This document shows, piece by piece, positions 51,557-61,354 of a stretch of DNA of 64,000 nucleotides. Made by a program: the position numbers and the translations under genes. The DNA lies in NCBI GenBank assembly GCA_050011775.1, contig JBEKIL010000002.1, forward strand, positions 242,916 to 306,915, given 5' to 3'. The stretch comes from CAVZMI01 sp050011775 (GTDB lineage: Bacteria; Bacteroidota; Ignavibacteria; UBA10030; CAVZMI01). How positions within the stretch are numbered: the stretch's first letter is position 1; each line of letters starts with the position of its first letter. The notes below the pieces were generated by a model. The model saw only the letters and a list, made by a program, of their open reading frames with translations. It was not told where the DNA came from and searched no databases.

Positions 51557-52783
51557 ATGAATTTTAAAAAACACTGTAGAGAAATATCAATCCCAACAAA
51601 GTCAATTCTTAAAGTACTAATGTTGTTGGTATTTTTTTTCTTTTTGGCTATGAAAATGAACGGGCAGCAGCTTCCTTCCGGAGGTGCGACGGGCAGCATA
51701 TTTATTCAATCTGTACCCGAAGCCGTAAAAGTTTTTATCGATTCTGCCTATCAAGGCCTGACTCCTTATCAATTCAAAGGGACAGTTCTAAAACCAATTG
51801 TAATGGAATTTCGCAAGGATGGTTATCTCTCATACATCGATACTGTATTACTCCGGTCGCTTTCTGATACAACAATATTTATTCGACTATTCAAACCGGC
51901 AACCATAACTATCGCCTCACGACCTGATAGCGCTACAGTGATTGTTGCCAACAAGCGGGTGGGTGTATCGCAGGCGGGGGTCACGCCTGTCGTATTAACA
52001 GATCTTCCTGCCGACACCCTCCAGATTATGGTAAGTAAAAAGTACCACGATTCATGGTCCACATTTCTTATCCCGGCTGAGGGGAGTACGACAAATTTAA
52101 TCGCGAAACTCACGATACGCGCAACAAAGATTAACGTGTTTGCCAATCACTCGAATGTATCAGTTTATCTCGACGATGAATTAATTTCGCATGGTTCGGT
52201 TCTCGACTACGTCACCAGCGCTGGACCTCATAAGATCTCAATGTGTGACGATACAACTGGAAAAAGAATTAATATCTTGACGAATTTGGATATGAACTCG
52301 GCATACTATTCATATCTAGGAATGTTTGGAGTACGCTCAACACGGCGAGCCGTTCTCGCAACACTACTTCCGGGTTCAGCCCAACTATCAGACGGGGCAT
52401 TTTTTGAGGGGGCCGCGATGGCAGTCGGATTCATTGCTTTGGGATACAATGCACTTTACTCGCATAAAGAGTATAATAATCGTCTTGATAAATATGACAC
52501 CGCTCTGGATTATTACATTGCAGCTCCTTCAGAGATTGAAGCATTCCGGCGATATGAGGACGTTAATACTCGCAAAGCCGATTTGGATAAGTACTATCTC
52601 CGTCGAACAATTTCCCTGTCAGTGCTCGTTGCATTTTATATTTATACTGTCGTCGATGCTTTACTGAATCATTTAATAGTCGATGAAATTGAAATCGTTC
52701 CGTTAAATTCATTTCCAACCGATCATAGAGGATTCCCACTTTCGATGACACCTATCGGTGCTCAAATAAAATTAAAGCTATAA
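51557..52783 (+). CDS. PEGA-domain envelope protein
   Basis: About 408 residues. After a membrane or signal segment (VLMLLVFFFFLAM) come PEGA-type beta domains (SIFIQSVPEAVKVFIDSAYQGLTPYQF and a second near 95-190) and two C-terminal hydrophobic segments. PEGA domains are extracytoplasmic and of unclear role. Several in-frame starts exist (51380, 51557, 51620); 51557 avoids overlap with the hydrolase gene. The next gene starts 2 bases downstream, so the two are co-transcribed. Confidence 0.68.
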   Translation: MNFKKHCREISIPTKSILKVLMLLVFFFFLAMKMNGQQLPSGGATGSIFIQSVPEAVKVFIDSAYQGLTPYQFKGTVLKPIVMEFRKDGYLSYIDTVLLRSLSDTTIFIRLFKPATITIASRPDSATVIVANKRVGVSQAGVTPVVLTDLPADTLQIMVSKKYHDSWSTFLIPAEGSTTNLIAKLTIRATKINVFANHSNVSVYLDDELISHGSVLDYVTSAGPHKISMCDDTTGKRINILTNLDMNSAYYSYLGMFGVRSTRRAVLATLLPGSAQLSDGAFFEGAAMAVGFIALGYNALYSHKEYNNRLDKYDTALDYYIAAPSEIEAFRRYEDVNTRKADLDKYYLRRTISLSVLVAFYIYTVVDALLNHLIVDEIEIVPLNSFPTDHRGFPLSMTPIGAQIKLKL

Positions 52784-52785
52784 AC

Positions 52786-54405
52786 ATGAAAATCCACGTC
52801 TTCATGGAGTGCGATAGTATGATATACAGCATATACATAAAGATGATTAACAATTTGCGCTGGATCGTATGGTTCTCTGTCCTGGTGTTGTGTAGTTGCA
52901 ACGATCCTCATTCACCCGAATTGGTTAACGTTCACGATCCCCATTCAGTATATTTTATACCTAATGCCCCGTCGAATTTCTCTGCGAGTATAATCGAGGA
53001 AAGTAGGCGTGTACTTTCATGGCAGGACAATTCCGGCTTTGAGGCGGGTTATATTATCGAACGAAAGTTGGGTCTAATAGGAACTTATACAGTAATTGCT
53101 CGACTTCCCGCAGATTGTAATTTATATGAAGATACATCTATAGCCATAACAGATACGGTGTACTATTATCGTATTTCTTCAATATCTGTTCTGGAGAAAA
53201 AGAGTTTTTCTGAATCTCTTGCAGTTATTGTCCCATTCCCAGTTCCTACAGATCTTTTTATGACATGTTTATCTTCTACGTCGGTGAAGCTTGAATGGAA
53301 AGGCAATTGCAGTTTCGAAACCGGGTACCGGATATTGGAATCGTTAAATTATCAACCGTTTGTAGAGCTAGCAAGTGTTACAGCACCGACGAAGTCGTAT
53401 ATCGTTAATAATTTGAATAGCCAGAACAGATATCGATTTAAGATTCAAGCTTTTACTCAACGTAATACCAGCCGTTACTCTAAACTGATCTCAATATCTT
53501 ACGTAGCCGGTGAGTTTAACGAACTTTACTCCCGGTCCATTAAAGGGGCATCTCAGGCTATTTATTCGATGGCATTCAGCCCTGATGGACAAGTATTAGC
53601 ATGTGCAGGGAAAAATTATGTAGTGCTATATAGGGTCGGAGATGGTGCAACACTGGCTGAGTTAAAGCATAAAGAATCTGCTCCGGTGTGGAAAGTACGC
53701 TACTCTTCTGATGGTTCAGTTATCGCTACAGCTCATTCAAATTCAGTTTATTTGTGGGATCCGATAACATATAAGCAAATTGCGACTCTCAGTCGTAATG
53801 GAACAGGTACTGTGCATTGCATCTCATTTTCACCTACCAGTGATACTATTGCTGCTGCGACAGATTCTGGATATATATATCTTTGGCGTGTACATGATCA
53901 AGAATTTATAAAATCCATCGTTGGAATAAACTCAAAAAGCAATTATGTCGCCATAAGTCCGGATGGTCAGTTTATAGCAGCAGGCGATCAACTCCAACTC
54001 ATTAGAATAGGTGATGGCACATTGTATCATTCATTCCCAAATACCGGATTAGTAAGATCAGTCACTTTCAATCCTTCCGGAGCTTCGATTGCTGTCATAG
54101 GAGGTACCTATAAGTTAACGTTGTGGGACATTTCCGATGGAACCCTCCTTCGGACATTCGAAGATTACCCCACTCTGCGGGAAATTGCATTTAATACTGC
54201 AGGAGATCTTATAGTAGCTGCAGGTCGTATAGACAATTTCCTAAATATTTGGCAAGTATCAACAGGAACTTTATTTAAAAAAATTGACCTACCTTTTAGC
54301 TGTAGTTCAGTGGCATTCAGTCCGCTAAACAATGCTTTTGCGGCTGGAAATAGTCTCGGTCAAGTCTATGTATTTGGGTTGTCCGATATATGGAAGACAG
54401 ACTAG
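52786..54405 (+). CDS. Lipoprotein with fibronectin type III and WD40-type repeats
   Basis: A 539-residue protein. A hydrophobic N-terminus ends at a lipobox-like LVLCSC. Two fibronectin type III domains (about 60-240; LSWQDNSGFEAGYIIER and LEWKGNCSFETGYRI) are followed by WD40-type repeats (about 260-535; MAFSPDGQVLACAG, ISFSPTSDTIAAAT, VAFSPLNNAFAAGN) forming a beta-propeller. It is probably a surface binding protein. The exact start among several ATGs is unclear. Confidence 0.75.
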   Translation: MKIHVFMECDSMIYSIYIKMINNLRWIVWFSVLVLCSCNDPHSPELVNVHDPHSVYFIPNAPSNFSASIIEESRRVLSWQDNSGFEAGYIIERKLGLIGTYTVIARLPADCNLYEDTSIAITDTVYYYRISSISVLEKKSFSESLAVIVPFPVPTDLFMTCLSSTSVKLEWKGNCSFETGYRILESLNYQPFVELASVTAPTKSYIVNNLNSQNRYRFKIQAFTQRNTSRYSKLISISYVAGEFNELYSRSIKGASQAIYSMAFSPDGQVLACAGKNYVVLYRVGDGATLAELKHKESAPVWKVRYSSDGSVIATAHSNSVYLWDPITYKQIATLSRNGTGTVHCISFSPTSDTIAAATDSGYIYLWRVHDQEFIKSIVGINSKSNYVAISPDGQFIAAGDQLQLIRIGDGTLYHSFPNTGLVRSVTFNPSGASIAVIGGTYKLTLWDISDGTLLRTFEDYPTLREIAFNTAGDLIVAAGRIDNFLNIWQVSTGTLFKKIDLPFSCSSVAFSPLNNAFAAGNSLGQVYVFGLSDIWKTD

Positions 54406-54615
54406 AAGGAATTTAAATTGTTTATCGTATCGTCTTTAGTGCATTAGTTTTAATTATATGGATCCGTAATCCCTTTTTCATTTCAGCCTGATTGATATGA
54501 GTTCTAGAGTCCACGTTGTTGGTGGCTTCCTAACAATAGCCAGGGGTGTTGCAAGTGGAATATGGCTATTTCCACAACAAAATAGGTACCGTACTTACTT
54601 GGAGTGATATATATA

Positions 54616-55179
54616 ATGCCAGATCGTGAAGTCCGGACAATTGAACATTTAATCTACTACCAGTACTCGAAAATCATAGCAAAAAGTGCTTTTAACGTGC
54701 CTGACGGTGTCGCTGCCAAGCGCGAACACTACGGATTCATCAAGAAAACATTTCGAGAATTAATGAGCGGCGTTAAATCATGGTCGGAGATCACTCGAGA
54801 GGACTGGCAGTTTGTCGAAGCCGAAAAGAAATGTATATATTGCGGTTCTTCCGATAGCTTGAACAGAGAACATATTGTCCCCAAGTCGGTTTCGATTAAT
54901 GAACGGTGTTCAACATGCCAACATATACAGGAAATACACAATCAGGTCTGGGCTTGTGAGAAATGTAATCAGGCAAAAGGCACATTAGGATTATACGAGT
55001 TTTATCAAAAACTAAATCCTGGCGAAAAGAAATTCTACGATGTAATACCAAAACTTTTAGAAAAGAAATACCTCAAGACAATTTATCATTGTCACGAGTG
55101 TGCGGGCACGCTGCAAAGAGGTAGCCTCGAGGGAGGTAAAGAAATATCGGTGCTTGATATAGACTATATTTTGCTATAG
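54616..55179 (+). CDS. HNH-family nuclease, stand-alone
   Basis: A 187-residue protein. A zinc-binding HNH-type domain occupies about 70-150: CIYCG, NREHIVPKS, CSTC, WACEKCNQAKG. A further CHEC lies near 165. The N-terminal 70 residues have no recognisable fold. The ATG at 54616 follows GGAG by 11 bases. No methylase or phage genes are nearby. It could be a small defence or homing-like nuclease. Confidence 0.7.
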   Translation: MPDREVRTIEHLIYYQYSKIIAKSAFNVPDGVAAKREHYGFIKKTFRELMSGVKSWSEITREDWQFVEAEKKCIYCGSSDSLNREHIVPKSVSINERCSTCQHIQEIHNQVWACEKCNQAKGTLGLYEFYQKLNPGEKKFYDVIPKLLEKKYLKTIYHCHECAGTLQRGSLEGGKEISVLDIDYILL

Positions 55180-55356
55180 CGAGTATCTTTCAAACCCATG
55201 TTTTTTTATCTTGATTCTTTTTCCATCTCTTCGTAAATTATAATGTTTAAAATTTCTTTTACTAATAAAGACACACCTTTTAATTTGAGATATAAAGCCC
55301 AATGTTGACAGACGTTGAAGCACCGTCGATAAAAAAAATATCTGTTTTATTTTTAA

Positions 55357-55382
55357 GAAAGGAGGGCCGATGCTCTCCTTTC
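55357..55382 (+). other. Hairpin upstream of etfB
   Basis: GAAAGGAG and CTCCTTTC form an 8-bp stem around GGCCGATGCT, followed by a T-rich stretch. It could terminate upstream transcription or form part of the etfB leader. Confidence 0.45.
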
Positions 55383-55423
55383 TCTGTTTCTGATTGAATT
55401 TTTAAAATGATGGATAAATAAGG

Positions 55424-56236
55424 ATGTTAGTCGTAGTTTGCATCAAACAAGTCCCGGATACTACACAGGTGAAAATAGACCCTGTGACCAACACTCTGGT
55501 GCGCGAGGGAATTCCATTTATTATCAATCCTTATGACACTCATGCTCTAGAAGAAAGCCTGAGGCTAAAAGACAGGTTTGGATTCAAAGTGGCAGCGATC
55601 TCGATGGGCCCTCCTAATGCGGAGGCAACTCTGAGAAAAGCCCTTGCCCTCGGAGTGGATGAGGCGATTCTCCTTTCTGACCGCGTTTTTGCTGGAGCGG
55701 ATACACTGGCCACAAGTCACGTCCTTTCTGCGACCATCCAAAAACTTTCCCAGAAAGAGGAAGTTGGACTTGTCATCTGCGGTAGACAGACGATAGACGG
55801 TGATACCGCCCAGGTTGGACCTGGAATCGCTACCCGCCTCAACTATGTCCAGCTTACCCTTGTAGACAGGATCGAGCATCTCGATTCTGAAGCCAAGAAG
55901 ATCAGGGTAAGAAGGAAACTAGAAGGAAGGCATGAGATCGTCGAGGCCCCACTCCCGGCACTGCTCACAGTCGTCAGAGAAATAAACCGCCCCCGCTATC
56001 CTAAAGTTCCAAGACGACTTCTCTCAGAGGAAGCAGAGGTTAAAATCTGGGACAATAAGGTGTTGAATCTGGATGCATTCTCTGTCGGCTTACGGGGGTC
56101 ACCCACGTGGGTCACGAAAATATTTTCCCCCGAGCGCGAGAAGGGGGAAATTCTCGGAGATGGAATCAAAGATCCTGAAGGAGCGGTTGAGCTTCTGGTT
56201 CAGAAGCTCATTCAGCAGGAAATTCTTACTTTTTAA
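55424..56236 (+). CDS. etfB: Electron transfer flavoprotein beta subunit
   Basis: A 270-residue EtfB. It has IKQVPDT near the start, NPYDTHALEESLRL, the AMP-binding region CGRQTIDGDTAQVGPGIA near 127, and RKLEGRHEIVEAPLPALLTV. It carries electrons from acyl-CoA or other dehydrogenases to a quinone reductase. The gene order etfB-etfA-oxidoreductase is tight, with a 22-base gap to etfA. Confidence 0.95.
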   Translation: MLVVVCIKQVPDTTQVKIDPVTNTLVREGIPFIINPYDTHALEESLRLKDRFGFKVAAISMGPPNAEATLRKALALGVDEAILLSDRVFAGADTLATSHVLSATIQKLSQKEEVGLVICGRQTIDGDTAQVGPGIATRLNYVQLTLVDRIEHLDSEAKKIRVRRKLEGRHEIVEAPLPALLTVVREINRPRYPKVPRRLLSEEAEVKIWDNKVLNLDAFSVGLRGSPTWVTKIFSPEREKGEILGDGIKDPEGAVELLVQKLIQQEILTF

Positions 56237-56258
56237 CTCTTGATGTTGAGGATTGACG

Positions 56259-57632
56259 GTGGAGAAACCAAAACCGATTAAAAAACCTCGAGGCAAAGCC
56301 AGGCTGATTGAGGGTAAATGCATCGCCTGCGGTGCACGCTGCCAGGTTGTTTGCCCTACAGATGCTATCGAGATGAATGATCGGGGCGAGCCTATCATAA
56401 TTATCCCCAATTGTATCGGATGCGTCAAGTGTCTGAAAGTTTGCCCTGTTGATGCCTTGGAAATGTTCTTCACTCCTGAAGAATTGAAAATTCTAGAAGA
56501 GTTCAAAAAGAAAGCCGAGCCTGCCGCGCCTGTCGAAGAAGTTGATGAAGCGCAGGCGACTGTAGCTCAGAGAATTGCTCCCTATAAGGGAGTATGGGTT
56601 TTTGTCGAACAGACAGAAGGGGAGTCGGCTAAGGTATCCTGGGAGATGCTTGGAGTGGGTGCCAACCTTGCCAAGATTCTGAATGTGGGGCTTGCCGCGG
56701 TTGTCATCGGTCATGGAGTTGAACAACTCTGTCAGGAAGCATTCGCCTATGGCGTACAGCAGGTTTATCTCCTTGATGCACCGATTTTTAAGAATTACCG
56801 AACGGTACCTTATCTTGAAGGTGTAGTCTATCTTGTGGAGAAATATAAACCCGAAATCCTGCTTATGGGAGCCACAGGATTAGGAAGAGATTTGGCTGGG
56901 GCTGTGGCAACCAAGCTAAAAACTGGTCTGACGGCAGACTGTACCGGCCTCTCCATCACAGATAAGAGACATTTGCTTCAAACCCGACCGGCCTTTGGCG
57001 GCAATATAATGGCCAGCATTCTCTGCGAAAACTTTCGACCGCAGATGGCAACAGTACGTCCCCACGTTATGCCAATGCCAGAATATAAACCCGTAAAGCC
57101 AGGAGAAATAATCAGAGAAACCTGCCCCATTCAAGAGGAGAACGTTTTGACCAAAGTCCTCGAGATTCTCTCTGATGCCAAACATAAAGAGCTCGTAGAC
57201 ATTGCCAGCGCTGATTTCATCATCTCTGGCGGCCGCGGGATGATGGCCAAGGATAACTTTGCTGTCCTCCAGGAATTGGCGGATGAGCTGGGAGGAGTTG
57301 TTGGAGCTTCACGCAGCGCTGTGGATGCGGGCTGGATGCCTCTGGAACGCCAGGTCGGCCAGACTGGAAAGACGGTAAGACCAAAGGTATACATCGCATG
57401 CGGAATTTCCGGAGCCATCCAGCATCTAGTTGGGATGCAAAACTCCGACACAATAATTGCTATTAACCGTGATAAAGACGCGCCCATTTTTCAGGTCGCC
57501 CATTACGGAATTGTGGGAAACCTTTTTGAAATAGTCCCTGCTCTTACGAACCGCATCCGTGAACTTAAAAAATATCATGCTCAAGTACACAGAGAATTGA
57601 ATCCAATAGAGAACAAAGCAGATGTCATCTAA
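56259..57632 (+). CDS. etfA: Electron transfer flavoprotein alpha subunit with N-terminal ferredoxin domain
   Basis: About 457 residues. Two [4Fe-4S] motifs lie at Cys21/24/28/32 and Cys52/55/58/62, absent from ordinary EtfA. An ETF alpha domain and the FAD-binding C-terminal domain follow (GGRGMMAKDNFAVLQELADE, VGASRSAVDAGWMP, KVYIACGISGAIQHL). GTG at 56259 follows GAGG by seven bases; the TTG at 56253 is less likely. The last 11 bases overlap the next gene. Confidence 0.93.
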   Translation: MEKPKPIKKPRGKARLIEGKCIACGARCQVVCPTDAIEMNDRGEPIIIIPNCIGCVKCLKVCPVDALEMFFTPEELKILEEFKKKAEPAAPVEEVDEAQATVAQRIAPYKGVWVFVEQTEGESAKVSWEMLGVGANLAKILNVGLAAVVIGHGVEQLCQEAFAYGVQQVYLLDAPIFKNYRTVPYLEGVVYLVEKYKPEILLMGATGLGRDLAGAVATKLKTGLTADCTGLSITDKRHLLQTRPAFGGNIMASILCENFRPQMATVRPHVMPMPEYKPVKPGEIIRETCPIQEENVLTKVLEILSDAKHKELVDIASADFIISGGRGMMAKDNFAVLQELADELGGVVGASRSAVDAGWMPLERQVGQTGKTVRPKVYIACGISGAIQHLVGMQNSDTIIAINRDKDAPIFQVAHYGIVGNLFEIVPALTNRIRELKKYHAQVHRELNPIENKADVI

Positions 57633-59607
57633 TACGACTATTTTCACCTTATTGTTCGCAGCCTCTGTTGTTTTATTTGCATGGAACTGCTATAGACGCT
57701 TCAGTTTAATTACCATCGGGAAATCCGAAGATCGATTCAATTATTTTTTCAAAAGAATCCGGGCTATGCTCTTCTACGCCTTTGGTCAGAAGAGGGTCGT
57801 GAGCCGCGTTTTCGGTCTCAACCATTTTGTAATTTTTTGGTCATTCATCATCCTGCTAATCGCAAATTGTGAGTTTCTATTGCACGGACTTTTCCCGTCG
57901 ATTAGTCTTTCAAATCTCCCAGTGAGTATCTATCACCCTTTATCGTTTATTTTCGAAATCATTTCTCTCATGACTCTTCTCAGCATGCTCATCGCGTTTA
58001 GCAGACGTATATTCTTTTCTCCTGCATATCTGAGCACTCCTTATGTAAAAGCCAGGAGCTTTGAGGCTTTTCTTATTTTGTCTTTGATAACTCTGTTGAT
58101 GGTTGCTTTCTTCGGAATGCATACGGTTGAGATTGCTTCAGGTAAAGTATCTGCCGGTAATTACAGACCTGTCTCATCTGTTCTCGCATCATACTTGACC
58201 GGCGTTAATCCATCTAATCTGGAATTTTTTGAGGGTTTTTTCTGGTGGCTTCATGCTTTGGTGCTTCTTGCCTTTCTCAATATACTTCCCGTCAGCAAAC
58301 ATATGCACATCCTGACCTCCATTCCTAATTGTTATTTTAAGAGTCTTGAAAAGCCGAATACTCAGCCCAGGGAGGAATTCAAAAAAGGGAATACTTTTGG
58401 TGTGGGAAGGGTGGACCTCTTCACATGGAAAGACCTCTTCGACTCTTACTCCTGCACAGAATGTGGTCGATGCCAAGATGTCTGCCCTGCAACGAATACG
58501 GAAAAACCTCTCAATCCCCGCCAGGTTATTCATGATATTAAGATTAATCTCTTGAGAAACGGTCCGATTTTGAAAAAAGACGGAACTCCCACACTTCCTC
58601 TTATCGGCAACGGCGGCGAAGGAAGCAATCAGGAAAGCGCTCTCTGGTCTTGCACGACCTGCGGTGCCTGTATGGAAGTCTGTCCTGTTTTCATCGAGCA
58701 AATGCCTAAGATCGTCAAGATGAGGCGTCACCTTGTTGAAACTGAAGCGAAATTTCCCGAAGAGCTTTTTAACCTTTTTGAAAACATGGAGCAGAGAAGC
58801 AATCCGTGGGGAATTGCCCCGATGGAGCGATCGAAATGGACATCCGGACATAATGTCAAGCAGTTTATGGCCGGCGATACAGAATACCTTTTTTATGTGG
58901 GATGCGCGGGCGCTTTTGATTCCCGTAACAAACAAGTGACCCTGGCCATGGCCACCATCCTTAATGCAGCCGGTATCTCATGGGGAATTTTAGGCAAAGA
59001 CGAGAAATGCTGCGGGGACAGCCTTAGAAGACTTGGCAATGAGTTTGTTTTTGACAGAATAGCCAAAGAGAATGTCAGACTCTTCCAGGAAAAAGGAGTC
59101 AAGAAAATTATCACACAATGTCCCCACTGTTTCAGTTCTTTGAAAAACGATTACAGGCAGTATGATCTAAATCTCGAAGTTGTCCACCACAGCGAGTTGA
59201 TTAACATTCTTCTTAAGGAAGGGAAATTAAGGGTTAATGAGAAAGTGACGCACCTTGGAAAGGTTATTTTTCATGACTCCTGCTACTTGGGGCGGCACAA
59301 TGAAATTTATGATGCACCGCGCCAGGCGATAAAAATCACCACAGGCATGGCTCCTGCCGAGATGAAAAGAAACAGGAAAAACTCATTCTGCTGCGGGGCT
59401 GGGGGAGGCAGAATGTGGATGGAAGAAAGCTTAGGTACCCGGATCAACCTCACCCGGATTAAAGAAGCTCTTGTCCAAAACCCTGATACGGTGTGTGTTA
59501 CCTGTCCTTATTGTCTGACCATGTTCGAGGATGGGCTGAAGGATGAGAAAGCAAAGATAGTTCGCGTTAAAGATGTTGCCGAGATCGTTGCCTCAGGACT
59601 TCAGTAG
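57622..59607 (+). CDS. Membrane Fe-S oxidoreductase (probable ETF:menaquinone oxidoreductase, HdrD-like)
   Basis: A 661-residue protein. Five N-terminal transmembrane helices (within about 5-235) form a NarI/HdrE-like cytochrome or quinone module. Two [4Fe-4S] motifs follow (CTECGRCQDVCPA and CTTCGACMEVCPV), then two CCG domains of HdrD type (CCGDSL, HDSCYLGRHNEIYD, CCGAGGGRMWMEE, CPYCLTMFEDG). Fused proteins of this kind next to etfBA act in anaerobes as EtfAB:menaquinone oxidoreductases in fatty-acid or lactate oxidation. Direct tests in this lineage are not known to me. Confidence 0.87.
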   Translation: MSSNTTIFTLLFAASVVLFAWNCYRRFSLITIGKSEDRFNYFFKRIRAMLFYAFGQKRVVSRVFGLNHFVIFWSFIILLIANCEFLLHGLFPSISLSNLPVSIYHPLSFIFEIISLMTLLSMLIAFSRRIFFSPAYLSTPYVKARSFEAFLILSLITLLMVAFFGMHTVEIASGKVSAGNYRPVSSVLASYLTGVNPSNLEFFEGFFWWLHALVLLAFLNILPVSKHMHILTSIPNCYFKSLEKPNTQPREEFKKGNTFGVGRVDLFTWKDLFDSYSCTECGRCQDVCPATNTEKPLNPRQVIHDIKINLLRNGPILKKDGTPTLPLIGNGGEGSNQESALWSCTTCGACMEVCPVFIEQMPKIVKMRRHLVETEAKFPEELFNLFENMEQRSNPWGIAPMERSKWTSGHNVKQFMAGDTEYLFYVGCAGAFDSRNKQVTLAMATILNAAGISWGILGKDEKCCGDSLRRLGNEFVFDRIAKENVRLFQEKGVKKIITQCPHCFSSLKNDYRQYDLNLEVVHHSELINILLKEGKLRVNEKVTHLGKVIFHDSCYLGRHNEIYDAPRQAIKITTGMAPAEMKRNRKNSFCCGAGGGRMWMEESLGTRINLTRIKEALVQNPDTVCVTCPYCLTMFEDGLKDEKAKIVRVKDVAEIVASGLQ

Positions 59608-60119
59608 CGTCTCTTAAGAAATCTTGCGTAATCTTCATCGAGATAAAAGATGCTCTTTTATCCTTATCTTCTTAAATCTCAAGCGTAATCTCGCTTTATT
59701 ATTATGTCAGAATATTGCGCAATCTATTTCTGTGTGAGGCTGAAGGTTCCAAAGAACCGATTCATTTCAGCGTGTGGCAGATTGCGATCATTATGCTGCT
59801 TGTGATTCCTACCTTAAGATTCGGTTTGTATTTCTCGCCGATCGTCAATGCCGCAGTTGCATCTGTGAAGATGTTCGGGTTGCGGTAGGAATGATCAACC
59901 ATAGGTCGACTCGCCGAGTCGACCTACATAGAGTCGACTTACCTCACATCATTCAATTATTAATCCTTATTATTGAGTGGTAAATACACTGAATATCTTT
60001 TAGTTACCCCATAAAATCGTTCAGTCTCTTTATCCGCGTCATATTCTTTAAATATCCTAAATCCAAATCTTACCCAAGTTGAACCTGCATTAAACGAACA
60101 TCTGATTTTTTCTCAATAT
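59608..60119. other. Intergenic region with hairpins, a palindrome and a possible gene remnant
   Basis: GATAAAAGA-TGC-TCTTTTATC at 59642-59662 may terminate the etf operon. A 25-base palindrome, TAGGTCGACTCG-C-CGAGTCGACCTA, lies at 59902-59926. On the minus strand 59762-59902 is open for 46 codons (MVDHSYRNPNIFTDAT...KVGITSSIMI) and may be the tail of a lost envelope protein. Nothing else coding is convincing. Confidence 0.4.
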
Positions 60120-61253
60120 TTATTCCAACACATGGATATTTTTTCTTTTACAAATCGACTTGAGGGCTTCAGGCCAGACCGTGGTGCTCACCTCGCCAAT
60201 GTGAGCGGTCCTTAACAGGTACATAAATGTACGTGACTGACCGATTCCGCCTCCAATGCTTAATGGTATCTCGTCATTGAGGATCGCCTGGTGATAGGGC
60301 AACTGTAGAAAATGTTCCTGTCCGGACTCTTTAAGCTGCTGCACCAGGGTCTCTTTAGTCACACGGATCCCCATAGATGTCAGTTCATGACGACGCTTCG
60401 TCACTGGATTCCAGACCAGGATATCGCCGTTGAGCCCATGGTACTGCTTTCCGTTCCTTTTAATCGTTGGCGAGATCCAGTCATCATAATCCGCAGCTCG
60501 CATCTCATGTGGATAACCGTCTTCCAGGACATAGCCGATTCCGATGATAAAGATCGCCGGATGCACCTCCTGGATCATTTTTGTCTCTCGCTGTTTGCGG
60601 GTGAGGTCGGGATAGCGTTCCAGGATTTCCTCCGCATGAAAAAATTCCAGCTTCTTTGGTATATCCGGATATTTATCGGTATTGAGTCCGGGGAAGTCTT
60701 TCTTGACCATCTGACCTGCCTCATAGATGACCGACCAGATTCTCTCGACAATGTTCCGCAGAAAATCCAGATTACGCATATGTTTAGTGATAACCCGTTC
60801 CCAATCCCATTGATCGACATAGGCGCTGTGGTCATGGTCCAGGAAGTAGTCTTTTCTAACCGCCCTCATATCGGTACAAATTCCTTCGCCTACTTCACAG
60901 CCGAACTGTTTCAGGGCCATCCGTTTCCATTTTGTGGCCGCCTGGACAACCTGAGTCTCGATTCTTTTTTCAAGACCGAGCCCGCAAGGAAATTCAATGG
61001 GCGTGCGTGAACCATCCCGGTCAAGGTAATCATTGACACCGCTCTCCTTGGTTACGATGAGTGGAACCTGAACCATAAAAAGGTTGAGCTCCTTGCACAG
61101 GTTCTCTTCGATGAAATTTTTTATCTTGTAGAGTGCCTTCATCCTCTCCTTGGGACCTAGCAACGCTTTATAATTGTGGGGAAGGATTTTATCCACCTCT
61201 TCATAAGTGCTGATGCCCGGCCCTGCCAGATCCGCTTTCTTATCTACCATCAT
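60120..61253 (-). CDS. asnA: Aspartate-ammonia ligase (asparagine synthetase A)
   Basis: Makes asparagine from aspartate, ammonia and ATP. It has 377 residues and a class II tRNA-synthetase-like fold, with KESGVNDYLDRDGSRTPIEF, DQWDWERVI, the HGLNGDILVWNP stretch and the late GGGIGQSRTFMYLL motif. GGAGG precedes tandem ATGs. The family is normally about 330-350 residues; this one is slightly longer. It is the last gene before the attC-like elements and lies in the same orientation. Confidence 0.95.
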   Translation of the reverse strand: MMVDKKADLAGPGISTYEEVDKILPHNYKALLGPKERMKALYKIKNFIEENLCKELNLFMVQVPLIVTKESGVNDYLDRDGSRTPIEFPCGLGLEKRIETQVVQAATKWKRMALKQFGCEVGEGICTDMRAVRKDYFLDHDHSAYVDQWDWERVITKHMRNLDFLRNIVERIWSVIYEAGQMVKKDFPGLNTDKYPDIPKKLEFFHAEEILERYPDLTRKQRETKMIQEVHPAIFIIGIGYVLEDGYPHEMRAADYDDWISPTIKRNGKQYHGLNGDILVWNPVTKRRHELTSMGIRVTKETLVQQLKESGQEHFLQLPYHQAILNDEIPLSIGGGIGQSRTFMYLLRTAHIGEVSTTVWPEALKSICKRKNIHVLE

Positions 61254-61293
61254 TTACCTCCATTGTTAGTAGTCCTGTTTGTTTTATTTCTCC

Positions 61294-61326
61294 GGGTGCA
61301 GGACGCGCGATTATTGTCTTGCACCC
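61294..61326. repeat. Inverted repeat upstream of asnA
   Basis: GGGTGCAGGAC (61294-61304) and GTCTTGCACCC (61316-61326) pair with one mismatch around an 11-base loop, about 40 bases before the asnA start. Confidence 0.5.
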
Positions 61327-61354
61327 AAAAGCCAAAATTCGTGTCTTAGCAACC

